64,000 bases of DNA. Origin: Epiperipatus broadwayi. Taxonomy: Eukaryota; Onychophora; Udeonychophora; Euonychophora; Peripatidae. Position 1 is the stretch's first letter; every line of letters starts with the position of its first letter. The notes beneath the pieces were generated by a model. The model saw only the letters and a list, made by a program, of their open reading frames with translations, was not told the origin of the DNA and made no database searches. Below are positions 1-12,460 of the stretch, piece by piece. The stretch lies in contig JAQFVV010006702.1 in assembly GCA_028023455.1 (NCBI GenBank), forward strand, positions 310,001 through 374,000. Direction: 5' to 3'. The position numbers and the translations under genes were made by a program.

Positions 1-700
1 TCATCTCATATCCTGATATTTATGTAGTAATTTAATTTCCATTCAACATATGCTATAGCCATCTACCTACAGACATTGCCACTCCTTGGTGTTTTTTATA
101 TATATAAAAACTGTTATACTCATATCATTTCTGTTCTATTTTTACTTATATCTGTAAAAAAAGTTAATGTCTCTGTCCTATATAACTTTTTATTATTTAT
201 AATTATTGTTTCTTTTTGACATCTCAGTTTGCAGAGTCATTAGAAAACTGCCTGAGTGAATCATATATATGCACATTCTCTTGTATATTCAAAAACACTT
301 CTACAGTAAGAGCCAAGTATCAAATATTGTCATGTTAGTATATGAATGCAAACCAAAGTCATATACTATTAGAAAGCCAAAAAAGGTCATGAATTTCTCT
401 ACTGATAATTTAAATATGCAATTTTTTTCTCATTTTGAGTGCTGTTATAAGCAGATTAATATTGATATAGATCCCATCTGGTGCTTTTAAACTTTCAAAA
501 TATGTTCAGCAAATCACATAATTATGTGAACATCAAAACTCCCAATATATAAAAATCAGACATTTTAGAAGCACATACCTACATACCATAATCACATGAT
601 CACCATCTCATCCTAGCACATGACTATATAAGCTATTGAGCTTAGATTGAAAATATTATTGTGTTTTTAATTTTATTCTCATGGTTTTGTAGTAAAGTAG
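1..700. other. AT-rich DNA without recognisable genes
   Basis: I see no gene or repeat family here. The only longer open frame (269-490, plus) is 73 codons with no recognisable motif, and it is not supported as a gene. Simple TA runs occur near 99-108. Confidence 0.5.
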
Positions 701-918
701 AGATAAAAGGTGGCTGCTGGAGGGTTGCATTAGATCCTAAGATCGAGGTGCAGTGCTCTCAGATCCAAGGCTCCTCACTGATGATGGCCACAAACCAGAA
801 ACTAGTTGGGGATATTGGATGAGTAGGCACTAGATAGGGAATTTATGCACAAGCCTTCTGGAATCCATTGATTACTCTTGTTAGCACAAGGTGGCACTAC
901 TGTATGGAGAGTTTTGCC
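701..918 (+). repeat. Half copy of foldback repeat family F1, with hammerhead-like core
   Basis: This segment matches one arm of the foldback element at 4923-5864. Shared blocks include the start GGTGGCTGCTGGAGGGTTGC and the end CTGTATGGAGAGTTT. At 772-813 it contains a hammerhead-like arrangement: TCCTCA (stem I, 3' strand), CTGATGA, a short stem II (TGG with CCA), GAAA, palindromic ACTAGT (stem III), then a G-rich strand able to pair with TCCTCA. The cleavage-site base looks mutated or deleted compared with the GTC of the minus-strand copy at 5091-5134. It is a solitary arm, so probably a dead relic. Confidence 0.6.
772..813 (+). ncRNA. Hammerhead-ribozyme-like motif (F1 family)
   Basis: CTGATGA at 778-784 and GAAA at 798-801 are the two invariant boxes of a hammerhead. 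Stem II is TGG/CCA around a loop, and stem III is the minimal palindrome ACTAGT. Stem I would pair TCCTCA with TGGGGA using one G-U pair. The expected C after stem III is not evident, so activity is doubtful. Confidence 0.45.
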
Positions 919-1079
919 TTTGTTTACATACCACAATCCTGATTTTTTTAGCAGCTCTAAAAATATCCATACACACAAAACCTTTTCTGTCATCAATCCA
1001 TCATTATAACTTAATATAAATTTCTCCAAATGACCTTAAAATCCAGGCATTTTAATTTTATAATACTTTAATATCCCTT

Positions 1080-2440
1080 TTCTCTTTTGTTATAGAACCA
1101 GATTGACATCTTGCTCATACTATGGATTGGAAATCTGGATGATGACTGAACTAGACTACTTGATCATTTTGGATGTGAGTGGTTTCTATATCATTTTACT
1201 AGTCTAGTTTTTTTCACACTATTTTTGTTTTTTCTTCTCTTTCTTTTTTCCAATACATCTGGAACTTGTGCTTGTTTTTTATTTTCATATATCCTATATT
1301 AGCCTCTTTTGTAAATTCATTGAAGAGCTTATTTTCTATCCCTACCTATGACTTTCTGACCCTGCATATTCATGTCAATGGCATTGACAAATTCAGACAA
1401 TTTTTTATAGTTTTTCTATTAGTACTTAAAAGCAATTGTTCAACTCTAAATGACATTTTGTGGTCCATTATTGTAATACTTTGACTTTCAGTCAAAGCAC
1501 AGAGAGAGTAGTATTTCTAATTGTGCCATTTGTTATCAAAAACTGGGTATAGGTTTTATCTTTGCCAACTAAAAATCTTTCTTGAATCACTTGATATTAC
1601 ATACATACATTCTAAAAGTTATTTAAGATTGCCTCTTTACATTTTATATAAGAGGAGCATTTTGGTTATTAAAGAATTCCATCATTATTTTTGTAGACTT
1701 TTGGAGGTTATTATACTCTACAATCACTTGTTTCCTTCTTTCCTTGCATTTAACTGAAGGTTCATGTGGTGCACCATTGCATTTCATCTGCATTGACTAT
1801 AAAAACTTGAATTTTTTAAAAACTGGTTTATGCTAATGTATACATCTGGATTTTATATATTCATTATCTCTGTGGAATTACTTTTATCCATTTCTTTTTA
1901 TACACTATCTTTCTGGTCCTCTCTTTTTTTATTTCCATGTTTAAACAAGTTCTGATTATCTTCTTTTATTTTTGTGTATTTAGTTTTTATTCTATTCATT
2001 GTGCCAGCCACCTCTGTGGGTCTTTCCCATACTTTCTTGGGTAACATTATAATATTGCTGCTCTTCAAATTCTTTTCTCAATTCTTATTTGACTTCAATC
2101 TTTTTACAAGGTCTACTCTTGTAATTTGATACTTTTTTTCTTCATTTTCTAGTAATCTTGCTTCAATTGCCTTCAACTGTTCATTTTTTGTATTGCTCTC
2201 TATCTTGCATAATTTCTCTGCTGCATTTTTTCAAATTTTGAATCATTTTTCTGTTTCACTTCTTCAAATTTTAAATCATTTTACTACTGCATTTCTTGTA
2301 ATATTTTTTATTTTCCAGCTGAATTTTTTCAAGTTTTAAAACAATTTTCTGTTGCATTTCTTTAAATTTTAAATCACTTTTTTGTTGATCTTTTCAGCAA
2401 TGCAAAGAGAATAATTCACTAATCATAAAAATAAATATCA
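1080..2440 (-). pseudogene. Decayed coiled-coil-like coding region, possibly retroelement gag
   Basis: Read on the minus strand, about 1900-2440 gives broken frames rich in Lys, Glu, Gln and Met. A repeated unit (plus-strand look: TTTCTTCAAATTTTAAATCA, several copies at 2220-2390) would encode a charged, coiled-coil-like repeat. Downstream on that strand (about 1960-2050) short readable pieces include EFEEQQYYNV and GKTHRGGW. Stops and frameshifts are frequent, so this is not a working gene. Charged coiled-coil proteins of this kind occur in LTR-retroelement gag, but I recognise no family signature, so gag is only a guess. The region from 1080 to 1900 also reads better on the minus strand but stays unassigned. 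Confidence 0.3.
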
Positions 2441-5090
2441 GCACTTTTATTCACACTGATGTCTATTCAAAATTTTTCTACTTAATTTTTTCTATCATAA
2501 ACCTGCTTTACTGTATGCCATTCTCTCTATCTCTTTTCATTTTTTATATTAACCAGATCTAACTTTTTAATTTCTATAATATTGATAACTCATTTTTTAT
2601 TTCCCATTCTATGCAGAGTACATATATGTATTATAATTTCTTTTATGCTTCATTCTCAATTATAAGCATTATGACACATTTCTTTCAGAGTCTGCTATAT
2701 TTCAGAATATCATTATATAGGACATTATGAGGTCATTGTGTTATTTATCATTATCTATATATATTTTATTTTAGCCTGATATAACTAGTTCACCAAATTT
2801 AGTTGAATAATTTAATTCATATATATTGTACCTACTGAAGTTTGAGATGAATTTCAATATGTGGTAAAATGGCAATCATAAACTATTTTTCTTTATTGTT
2901 TGATTTTGATGATGGATATGTTAATGAAGCATTAAACTTGTATCGCTCTGACAATGATAATATTGATATAAAAATTATTTATTATTAATTGTATTATATA
3001 AGATTTTGAATTGACTTTACTCATTTTAAAATAGATATGTGAATAATAAAGCATGGAGTTTGGATAAAGTTATTGTTCTTTTCTTATTCTATGTATTTTT
3101 GTTATTGCATTCAAAATAATAAATTACAAACAATACAACTAAATGTCTAATGTCTCAAATATGTTTGTTATTTTATTTGTATGTAGTATTGTACTAAAAA
3201 ATATGTATGAACATATAACTCCAGTGTAGTATAGTAATAATGTATTATAAATTGTCTAATTTGTGTTAAAATGAAAAGAATGGTATTTGTATTACGAAAC
3301 ATCAATGTTTGTCATATGTAATAATTCTAAAATATTTTATTTTATTTGTTGTCACTTTTGTATAATAAAATTTTTATTTGCAGGACACTGATTGGAATTG
3401 GCTAAAGAGTTTTAAAAAGGTATTGCTATAGTTACTACGACAACAATGAGAAAAATTATAAATAAAACTGAATAGAAAAAAACTCTTATTTTTCAACAGA
3501 AGCACATCTAAATTTCCTTACATGATTTTGTTTTTATTTATTTAAAAAGTATATGGTTAACTGGACAAAATAATGAGTGAAAAGCAACAATTTTTGGCCA
3601 GAACTGTACAGGGTGTTGAGAATTTATTAATGAGCAACAATTTATTATAAAAATGAAAAGTAATTGTAAATAATTCATTGCATTATAAAACCATCAGAAT
3701 GTGTACTATGCTTTAAAAACAGATATTATCTATTTTTCAATGATGAAGTCTAAAAGTTTTCAACAGAAAAATGTACACAGGATTGTTTACCTACTAACAT
3801 AATTTTATGAACTTGATTTATTATTTATATACAGGATAAAAATTAGTTCAATTTCCATAGCATCATCATGGATGAAACTAGCATTTGTTCACTTATAATC
3901 TTTTAGAAATTGATTACTTTGAAATGAAAGGATATTTACATTGCATCATCACATATGTAAATTAGTGTTTGCACACTTATAACCTTATATAGATTGAATA
4001 TCTGCTAAATGAAAAAATAAGTTGGATATTTGGAAAATATTGGAATTAACAAAAGTTGCTTTGAACTTTATAGCTTTTTATATTTCTACTTTTTCTGGAC
4101 TAATAAAACTTCATCTGATCATGATTTAAAGAAATAAACATTACAACTATGTTAATATTTTAGAAAGTCCATGTTTAAAGACTATTACTCAGGTTTTTTT
4201 GCTTTTATTTATCATTATTACTGTTGTATATTTTTCATTTAATATTTGTGGTATTTATTGATATAAAAAGTGGTGTAATTTTAGGTTAAATAGTGATCTA
4301 TTTATATACCTAAATGTAAGAGAGCTATGTTTTTTAAGTTTGAATTTATATTTTACAGAATAGTAATTATTGTTTTAAAATAAATATTTAATTTTCTAAA
4401 TTTATATTAACACATAAGTAGATTCATTAAAGTAGATATTATAGTTTTATTAATTATATTTTATACAAAGTGTAGAAAGAAGACATATCTTAAACTCTCT
4501 TATAGTTTAGAAAGTATAAACATTCTACATTTTTTTGAGCTACATAAACATATGGGTTTGTAATTAGTATCCAACAAATGAAGATTAATGTGCAATCACC
4601 TATTTAAATATGAAGTTAATGTCAATTGAAAACCTATACATAAAGCATAATCTGATTATATGCATATATTTTAAATGTTTATTTGCCATATATATAATTT
4701 TAATTTATATCAGTTTGTTAATAAATTTTGAATTAATTTAAAACAATAAACTTGTTTAATTGTCATTCAATTTACAATATAAATTTATTGGTTAATCATA
4801 TTTAGATGAGATGATATTCACTAATTGATTATACTACATAATTCATTGGAAGCAGTTATAAAAATGTAATTTGGAAATTAAAAACACAGGATGGGTAAGA
4901 AAGGGTAATTACATATCATTTTAAAGCCATCAAAGCATAACATGACCACTATTTCATATGCATATACATGCTGTTAATAAGAGTACCAAACTCTCCATAC
5001 ACTAATCTCACCAAATGCAAGTCTTTATAATCCATGGATAGAGGAAAGTTGGTGCATAAAATCCCTATCTAGTCCCTACTTATCCAATTT

Positions 5091-5134
5091 TTTCCCAGAC
5101 TTGTTTCTAGCTTGTGACTTTCATAAGTGAAGAT
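5091..5134 (-). ncRNA. Hammerhead-ribozyme-like motif in left F1 arm
   Basis: On the minus strand: CTTATGA (one change from CTGATGA), stem II, GAAA, palindrome-like ACAAGT as minimal stem III, then C and TGGGAA. The GTC cleavage triplet is intact here. The mutated G5 position would be expected to impair cleavage. Confidence 0.5.
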
Positions 5135-5710
5135 CTTTTGGTTTTGATGAAAGCATTGTACCTAGACCTTAGAATCTAATGCAACCCTCCAGAAGTCATC
5201 TTTTACCTGTTTGGTTAACTATAAAAGTAGGTCCTAAGATGTAAACAACATAATCTTTCCAACCCAAGCTCATTTTCTTGTATAGTCACATGGATCTGAA
5301 TTAAGTTCATCATCTATACATTTGGAATTTTATGCACACATCTTTCTGCATTCATTAGTAATAAAGATTTGCACTATAATAACACTACTGTATGGAGAGT
5401 TTGATATTCTTATTAACAGCATGTGTAATCATATGAAATGGAAATCATGTGATGTTTTGATAGTTTTATATCTATCATGCTCATAGAATAATGGTGATTG
5501 TGGCTTTGAAAAACCAAATACACCAAAATATATAGTTGTTGAACTGAGTTCAGATCTATGACTTTACAAAAAAATTAGCTTGAATTCAAAACATTATGGT
5601 GCTTTCATCTTGGACTGCTAGATTTATAATTAACCAAATAGGTAAAAGGTGGCTTCTGGAGGGTTGCATTAGATCTCGATATCTAGGTACAGTGCCCTCA
5701 AAATGAAAGG

Positions 5711-5752
5711 CTCCTCACTGATGAAAGCTACAAGCTAAAAACTGTTTTGGGC
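5711..5752 (+). ncRNA. Hammerhead-ribozyme-like motif in right F1 arm
   Basis: TCCTCA (stem I) and CTGATGA at 5718-5724 are followed by stem II AGCT/AGCT. The GAAA box has mutated to AAAA, and stem III ACTGTT is imperfect. Together with 5091-5134 and 772-813 it allows a family consensus with both boxes intact. Confidence 0.45.
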
Positions 5753-6743
5753 ATGTTGGATGAGTAGGTATTAGTTAGGGATTTTATGCACAAACCTTCC
5801 TTCATTAATTGATTATAAAGGCATGCACTTGATGGCATTACAGTATGGGGAGTTTGATACTCTTATTACATATCATTTTCTCTGTATTGGATTTAATGCA
5901 TATTATCTGACTAGTATAGATTTTATACAGCAATAAATTAACAGATTTGATATTTTACAATATTTAATAAGTAATTAGAAGCTTATTGTAATTATTTTGT
6001 TAGTAAAAAGTACTGGATATGTTAAGATAAAAATTATATATAAATTGATATGATGATTGATAAAGATACAAATATGATTATTATTGAAGATGAGTAAAGG
6101 TAATTGCAATTAAATGTCCAAATATTTTATTTTAAATCATTGTTGATTAAAGTAAATATTATATTAAATCAGTATGCAGACAAAGATTGTAATCTTTTTT
6201 AGTTATAAAGTGGGTAATAGTAATATACTTGATTCTGTTGCAAATAAGAGTGATTTGCTTTAATTATATTTAAAGTTCATTAATGTAAATTGTAAATTCA
6301 GTTTAAGTATTAAATTTTAATATTAATATTTGATCATAATAAATGTAACAATCTTTCAAATGCTTAGACAATTATAATCTAAAGTTTTAACAATTTAGTT
6401 TTATTATACTGAAGAGTAATTGGATATGATTTGTCCATAGCTTTTGAATAAAAATCAAATAGGAATCTATCATTTATTTTAATATTATTATGATTGGATA
6501 TTGAAAATCTTAAGGTTATTTAATAGAATCACTTTAATTTAAAATATATTAAGTTGGTAAAAATGTAAAGATATGTTAGATTAATTGATTTTGTATTATT
6601 ATTAAATATTTAATCTTATTATAATTGACTTGTTAATATAAGTATATTGATATTAGTGGAATAATATAGTTGAGTTAGCGGTACTTTTATTTTATTTAGC
6701 TGTAATTAGAAATCAATTATTAAGTTATATATTTAGTTACATG

Positions 6744-7520
6744 TCATTGATATTTAAATAAGCATTTATTTTATATAGCGCTATGTTTATAATTGTAATA
6801 CATTTAAAGATCAGCCTTTCAAGCTATTGTGCATGTGCTTTTTACGATTGTTAATAAATGAATACTTTCATTCCCAACACATGATATAGTATTTATGAAA
6901 GAATAAAATGAATCCACTTATTCTTTCCAACCCAAATGCTTATATATGGGCAAATCTTAAGTACTGGAAATGAAAGCATGAGGATAAACCACTCACTTTA
7001 ATTTACTGTTTACAATTTCTGAATGAATGACATCTACAAAATTATCTGGAATTTACTAAATGTCACTCTCAAATGAAACTTAAACATATGTAAATAAGCA
7101 TTTATTTTATATAGTGCTATGTTGATAATTGTAATACATTTAAAGATCAGCCTTTCAAGCTATTATGCATGATGATCTTTAAATGTATTACAATTATAAA
7201 CATAGCACTATATAAAATAAATGCTTATTTACATATGTTTACGTTTCATTGGAGAGTGACGTTTAGTAAATTCCAGATAATTTTGTTGATGTCATTCATT
7301 CAGATATCGTAAACAGTAATTTAAAGAGAGTGGTTTATCCTCATGCCTTCATTTCCAGTACTTAAGATTTTCCCATATATAAGCATTTGGGTTGGAAAGA
7401 ATAAGTGGATTCATTTTATTCTTTCATAAATACTATATCTCATGTTGGGAATGAAAGTATTCATTTATTATTAACACTCGTAAAAAGCGCATGCACAATA
7501 GCTTGAAAGTCATTGATATT
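6744..7520. mobile_element. Long palindromic insertion (family F2) with 11-bp target duplication
   Basis: The insertion 6755-7509 is flanked by TCATTGATATT at 6744-6754 and 7510-7520. The right LTR-like copy has one such site near 24575-24585 and no insertion. The element is nearly one palindrome: about 6816-7080 pairs with about 7225-7507, and an inner palindrome is centred near 7169. The segment from 6757 is also repeated directly from about 7089. It has no ORF and no hammerhead core that I can find. The long arms would form a large hairpin. Confidence 0.75.
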
Positions 7521-8684
7521 GTAAACTTGTAGGGCATATTAAGATTATTATTTCACCCATTCATAAGTTATTTATTTTAAATATAAATAATGCTTAACTT
7601 TTATTACAAGTTTATATTCTTATAAACAGCATTGATTCATGAGATATATCACAATGTACCTATGTAATTTTTTGTCATTATTTTCATTCTATTATAAGGG
7701 ATTTATATAATAGGCATATACTGTTATTTATAAGATAGTGGTATTTAGTTTTATTGCTTTATCTCTGGTTTATTGTAAATAATGCTTATATTTTAGGATA
7801 GTTTGAACAAATATTTTATTTATTTTCAAGCCATTCTAAATGCTATTGGAATTTATGAGATTATAATAAAGATTATTATTATTGTTTTATTGCCTTAAGT
7901 CTTAGATTGTTATTCATTGAGTGATTCATTTTATCTTAATTTATTATTTTCATTCTCACAAATGACGCTACAATTCATAGGCAATATTAAATTAGGATTG
8001 TTTTTCTTTGGTTCATATTTCTATTCTAGTGCAAATGGTGATCAGTAATTAGGCTATGTCTCAAGATGTAGTATGACCCATAATTTTATTTCATAATAAA
8101 TGGTGTTCAATGGTGATGACCAATGTTTGGTTATATTTTCATTCAGATTATATTAAAGTTTTCATTTCTTATATTCATTATAGTTATTTAGTTACAAATG
8201 ATTCCCAAACTTGAGAGGCATTAAAAGAAGAGCATACCCTCATTTTAATTCTGTTATGAATAGTGCTGCAATTCATGGACATTGTCAAACTAGGACCATT
8301 CTTTCATGACCCACATATTTATTCTGTTACAAATGGCACAATTCAGGTTTGATCAAAAATTGGAATCAGAGAGGTCAGAGTCTCATACATATTGGTAGAG
8401 AAATATAAAATTACACCTTGTTTACATTATTAATATTTTATAGGCAGTCATAATCTATTCAAAATTTTTAAAAGAATTTGTTTGGATAGTAAGTGAAGAG
8501 ATGTTTTGTATATCTTAAAAAAAGGAATTTAGTTAATATTGTTATTCTCTCACAAGTTTTATCGATAACTGGAAGATAGAATGGATGAATATTTTATGAC
8601 AAATAATAAAATAATTTAATGTGTGGTCATAATTTATTTTAATTAAAAAAATATTATTTTTGCTATAACAAAATAAACAGGTAT

Positions 8685-9292
8685 GGAAACTAATAGTGTT
8701 GAAATATCAGAATCTGAAAGATTTATTCGGGAAATATTTGTTAAAAAAAATGAAAGAAGAAATAAGTAATGTTTGAGATTCAAAGAAGAGAAATGAATCA
8801 TAACTTTGAAATTCAAAGTTCAGAAAGAAAAGAATTAAAAAAATATATAAACAATATATTTGTAGTTCAAAGTAGGAAAAATAAAAAATTCACAGAAGAA
8901 CTGAACAATAAATTAGATAATCATAATAAAGAATCTAAAAAAATAAAAATAGAAAAGCATAAAATATCAGAACAGGTTCCTTTAAAAGTGATAACTATGG
9001 TTGAAAAGTTTAAAAATATAGAGACAGATTGTTCTGATGATGTCGTGAAAGTAAGATGTATATATAACAGAAAAGCTTAGATATGAAGCTCTTAAATATT
9101 GAATCATTACCACAGAATAAAAAAGTAAAGAATAAAGATTACCAGAGAATTATAAATAAAATATGGTTGAAAAATAAAGTTTCCAAAAAAGTTATATGTT
9201 TGGAGAGTAAATTCAATGATAATATAAATTATAGACATGAAATACAAGGTTATAAAAACTTACATTATAAAAAGATGGAAAATAATTATTGA
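8685..9292 (+). pseudogene. Lysine-rich gag-like coding relic
   Basis: Two neighbouring plus-strand frames (8769-9080, 103 codons, and 9083-9292, 69 codons) and the sequence just upstream (from METNSVEISESERF at about 8682) read as one broken protein. The composition is rich in Lys, Asn, Glu and Ile, with coiled-coil-like charge spacing and no cysteine-knuckle motif. Position, first in the interior after the left LTR-like repeat, is where gag lies in LTR elements. No family signature is visible, so gag is an inference. Interrupting stops near 8766 and 9078 show it is not functional. Confidence 0.4.
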
Positions 9293-9868
9293 ATGAGTCA
9301 CAGTTGTAATAATGGTGAAAAAAGGGAATATATCCTAGAGGAAATGAATGAAGCAATCATTCCAAAAAAAATTATAATAATGTAGTGAAAGAAAAAGAGA
9401 ATAAACCCTCTAAGAAATGGATTAAGACTTTGTTTCATGAAAAAAACTTATATTAGAGGTGACTATGTGATAGACAATAATGTCAATAGAAAAATTTCAT
9501 TGTTTTTATTCAATAATGTTGAAGATCATTGAAAATTATATGGAGAGAGAAAAAGCTTAGTTTCACTTTAATACTGTCATAAGTTTAGATGGCTTTAGAA
9601 CCTCAAAGACCGATGATCTATTGAATGGATCTTTATGTTAATGTATTTTTGAATCAAATCCAAATAAATGTGATTTATAAAAAGTTTTAACAGCATAATT
9701 TATCTTATAGTGTAATAAATGTTGCTTTACTGCTTGAATTTGAATCCTATATTAGTGATGATAATATGACTGTACATATTTAAAAAAGGAAAAGATGTGA
9801 GATCTGTGTTTGTAATTTGGATAGAATCAAAATGTAACTTGTTGAACAAAAGGCATTTATGAAATAAT

Positions 9869-9989
9869 AATGTTATATATAGAGCTCGCAAAATAAGCTC
9901 TTAACATGCTTTTCAGAATATCCCCAACCTCAGACCGGTTTATGCAAAGCTTGTTAAGAGCTTATTTTGTGAGCTCTATATATAACATT
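9869..9989. repeat. Hairpin MITE-like repeat with half hammerhead core (family F3)
   Basis: Arms AATGTTATATATAGAGCTC and its complement enclose about 40 bp. The loop, read on the minus strand, contains AAACCGGTCTGAGG, the 3' half of a hammerhead (A-rich box, minimal stem III ACCGGT, cleavage C). It resembles the core at 52583-52626. The downstream flank (9990-10030) resembles sequence at 52725-52770, so this is a deletion derivative of that family. Confidence 0.6.
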
Positions 9990-11113
9990 TGTAAATACAA
10001 GCTTATTAAATTAGGTCATGTGACATCTGACTTGATATTTTTTGTAATTTTATTTTCTGTAATGAAATAATAATGTATTAATATTTTTTTTTTACTGTTG
10101 TGAAAACACTTGGTACCAGAACTAAATAAGTAATGATAAAAATGTAATATTATGGAAGATAAATAATATGGAATATGGTAACAGAGAAAATAACTTCTTA
10201 AATATTTGTGTTCATCACTCCTTATGTATTATTATGAAGTGTTATGTAATCCTAAAGCTGGGAATATTTTGAAATCTTTTAAAAAGTGAGATATATAAAT
10301 GTTTGCATACTACTGCAAATTTGATAAATGATAAAGACCTACAGCTATTAGGTATTAGTTAGTAACAGTTGGTCTCAACTAATTTTTATAAGAGTATTGA
10401 ATACTTTGTTTTATGAATAAAACCTAGGGAAAATAAATTTATCTTCAAAATTTAATAATGGAGGTAATCTTAAAAGAAATATTATATTGAAAAAACAGAT
10501 TGTAAATGTGTTATATGAAAAAAAACTTTATCAATGTTTGGGTGGTATCGAGACAAGACCAATGAGTTCCTTCATTTCGATGTAAGAAACTTTGAGTATG
10601 GTATACCATAATAGTTGGTTATAAAACATTTCAGATTATATAATTGATAAACAGTTATTGAAAGAGATAAAGATATAAAGGATTATTTTCAAATTTATAA
10701 TAAACTTTAGCAACTGTAATTGATAAATTTTATGAAGGATAAAAAGATTACAGATGGATAATTGTATTCTATGATACATTATCAATGAACATTAAATAAG
10801 ACAATGTTTTTTGTTAATCATAATGCTTTGCTATATTATTTATTGGAAGCCTATAATGAACAGATGTGAATATATTAAGAAGATGAAAATAAAAGAGTAA
10901 ATAAGTTTTGTCTTGTTTTAGTGAGCATAACAATGAAGTACTTAGTTCTCATTAGGATTGAATTATTAAACAGTATATGAAGGTGGAGAAAAAGAAGTGA
11001 ATAGATGTTTAGATATATTAAGATTTATTGCATATATTTAAAGGTAATAGTAAATCACTGTTATTAGTTTTTAAAAAAATGGAAAAGAACTGGGAAAAAG
11101 CATTTTTTATCCC

Positions 11114-11126
11114 AGTAGAAGGGAGA
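11114..11126 (+). promoter_or_regulatory. Polypurine tract next to right LTR-like repeat
   Basis: The 13-base purine-dominated run AGTAGAAGGGAGA lies immediately before the right repeat. In LTR retrotransposons this is the plus-strand primer. It sets the element orientation as plus. Confidence 0.55.
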
Positions 11127-12460
11127 TGTTGTACCTACTGAAGTTTGAGATGAGTTTCAGTATGTGATAAAATATCAATCATAATTTTTTCTTTCTTGTT
11201 TGATTTTGATGGTGGATATGTTAACCTCTGAAGCATTGAACTATGTTGTTATGACAATGATAATATTGATATAAAAAGTGTTTATTATTAATTGTATTGA
11301 ATAAGATTGTGAATTGACTTTATTTTAAATTGGATATATAAAGAAAAAAGCATGTAATTTGGATAAAATTATTGCTTTTTTATTATATGTATTTTTGTTA
11401 CTGCATTCACAAGAATACATTGTAAATATGTCTCAAATATATTAGTTATGTTATTCTACTGGAAAAATATGTATGAAAATAAAACTCCAGTGTAGTATAA
11501 TGAGAATGTATTATAAATTGTCTAATTTGTGTTAAAATGAAAGAATGGTATTTGTATTATGAAACATCAATATTTGTCATATGTAATAATTCTAAAATAT
11601 GGTTTTTTATCTGTTGTCATGCCTTGAAATTGGCTAAAGAGTTTTAAAAGAATATTTCTATAGTCACTCTGACAACAATGGGAAAAATCATAAATAGAAC
11701 TGAACAGAAAAAACTCACTCGTATTTTAGCTTTAACAAAAGCACATCTAAATTTCTTTACTTGATTTTATTTTCACTTATTTTAAAATTATATAGATAAC
11801 TGGACAAAATGATTGAGTGAAAAGCAACAATATTTGTTCAGAACTGTACAGGATGTTGAGAATTTATGAGGAGCAACAATTTATTATAAAAATGAAAAGA
11901 AATTGCAAATGATTCATTGCATTATAAATTATCAGAATCTTTATTTGTTTTAAAAACAGATATTACCTACTTTTTAACAATGAAGATTAAATGTTAACAA
12001 CAGAAAAAGTGTTCACAAGGATTATGTTCACCTACTAATATAATTTCATGAACTTGATATATTATTTATATATGGGATAAAAATTGATTGAATTTTCATA
12101 GTATCATAATGAATAAAACTAGCATTTGTTCACTAACAATGTTTTATGAATTGATTACTTGCTAAATAAAAAAAATATCTACATTATACCATCATTATAT
12201 AAATTGGCATTTGCACACTAATCTTATATAGATCAAATATCTGCTAAATGGAAAAATAATTACGATATTTGGAGAATATCAGAATTAACAAAGTGTGCTT
12301 CAAATTTTATTGTTTTTCATGATATTTCTACTTATTCTGGAATAATAAAATATCATCTGATCATGATTTAAAGAAATAAATACTAGAACTTTAGAAAGGG
12401 TGTATTAAAAGACTATTAATCTGATCATTTGCTTATATTTATCATTATTATTGTTATATA

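Larger units (their letters stand above)
4908..5879. mobile_element. Foldback insertion (family F1) with 15-bp target duplication
   Basis: A 942-bp insertion (4923-5864) is flanked by ATTACATATCATTTT at 4908-4922 and again at 5865-5879. The homologous position in the right LTR-like copy (about 23750) has no insertion. The outer arms, about 4980-5225 and 5628-5862, are inverted repeats, with ends GAGTACCAAACTCTCCATAC and GTATGGGGAGTTTGATACTC. A third partial arm sits in the loop near 5330-5430. No ORF is present. Each outer arm has a hammerhead-like core. A 15-bp duplication is longer than usual for cut-and-paste transposons and fits retroposition better. Confidence 0.75.
2827..8331 (+). repeat. 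Left LTR-like repeat (copy A) of the nested element
   Basis: It begins TGTACC directly after a TA run and ends in TTACA, so it has the TGT...ACA termini usual for LTRs. It aligns along its length with 11130-25413 once insertions are removed. It carries two foldback insertions (4923-5864 and 6755-7509) that the right copy lacks. At about 4686-4697 it preserves a short CATATATATAA run, the empty site for the 4.4-kb element present in copy B. Sequence divergence between the copies is visible throughout, so this is an old insertion. No ORF of note lies inside. Confidence 0.7.
8332..11128 (+). other. Interior of the nested element, with gag-like relics
   Basis: About 2.8 kb between the LTR-like repeats. 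Recognisable parts are a lysine-rich coding relic (8685-9292), a 120-bp hairpin (9869-9989), more broken coding-like sequence (about 9330-9560 and 10450-11050, plus strand, many stops), and the terminal polypurine tract at 11114-11126. I find no protease, reverse transcriptase, RNase H or integrase motif. Confidence 0.55.

Noticed and set aside
1266-1757. Plus-strand frames of 72 and 78 codons
   Set aside because: Hydrophobic, low-complexity translations of T-rich DNA without motifs. The stretch reads more like decayed minus-strand coding sequence.
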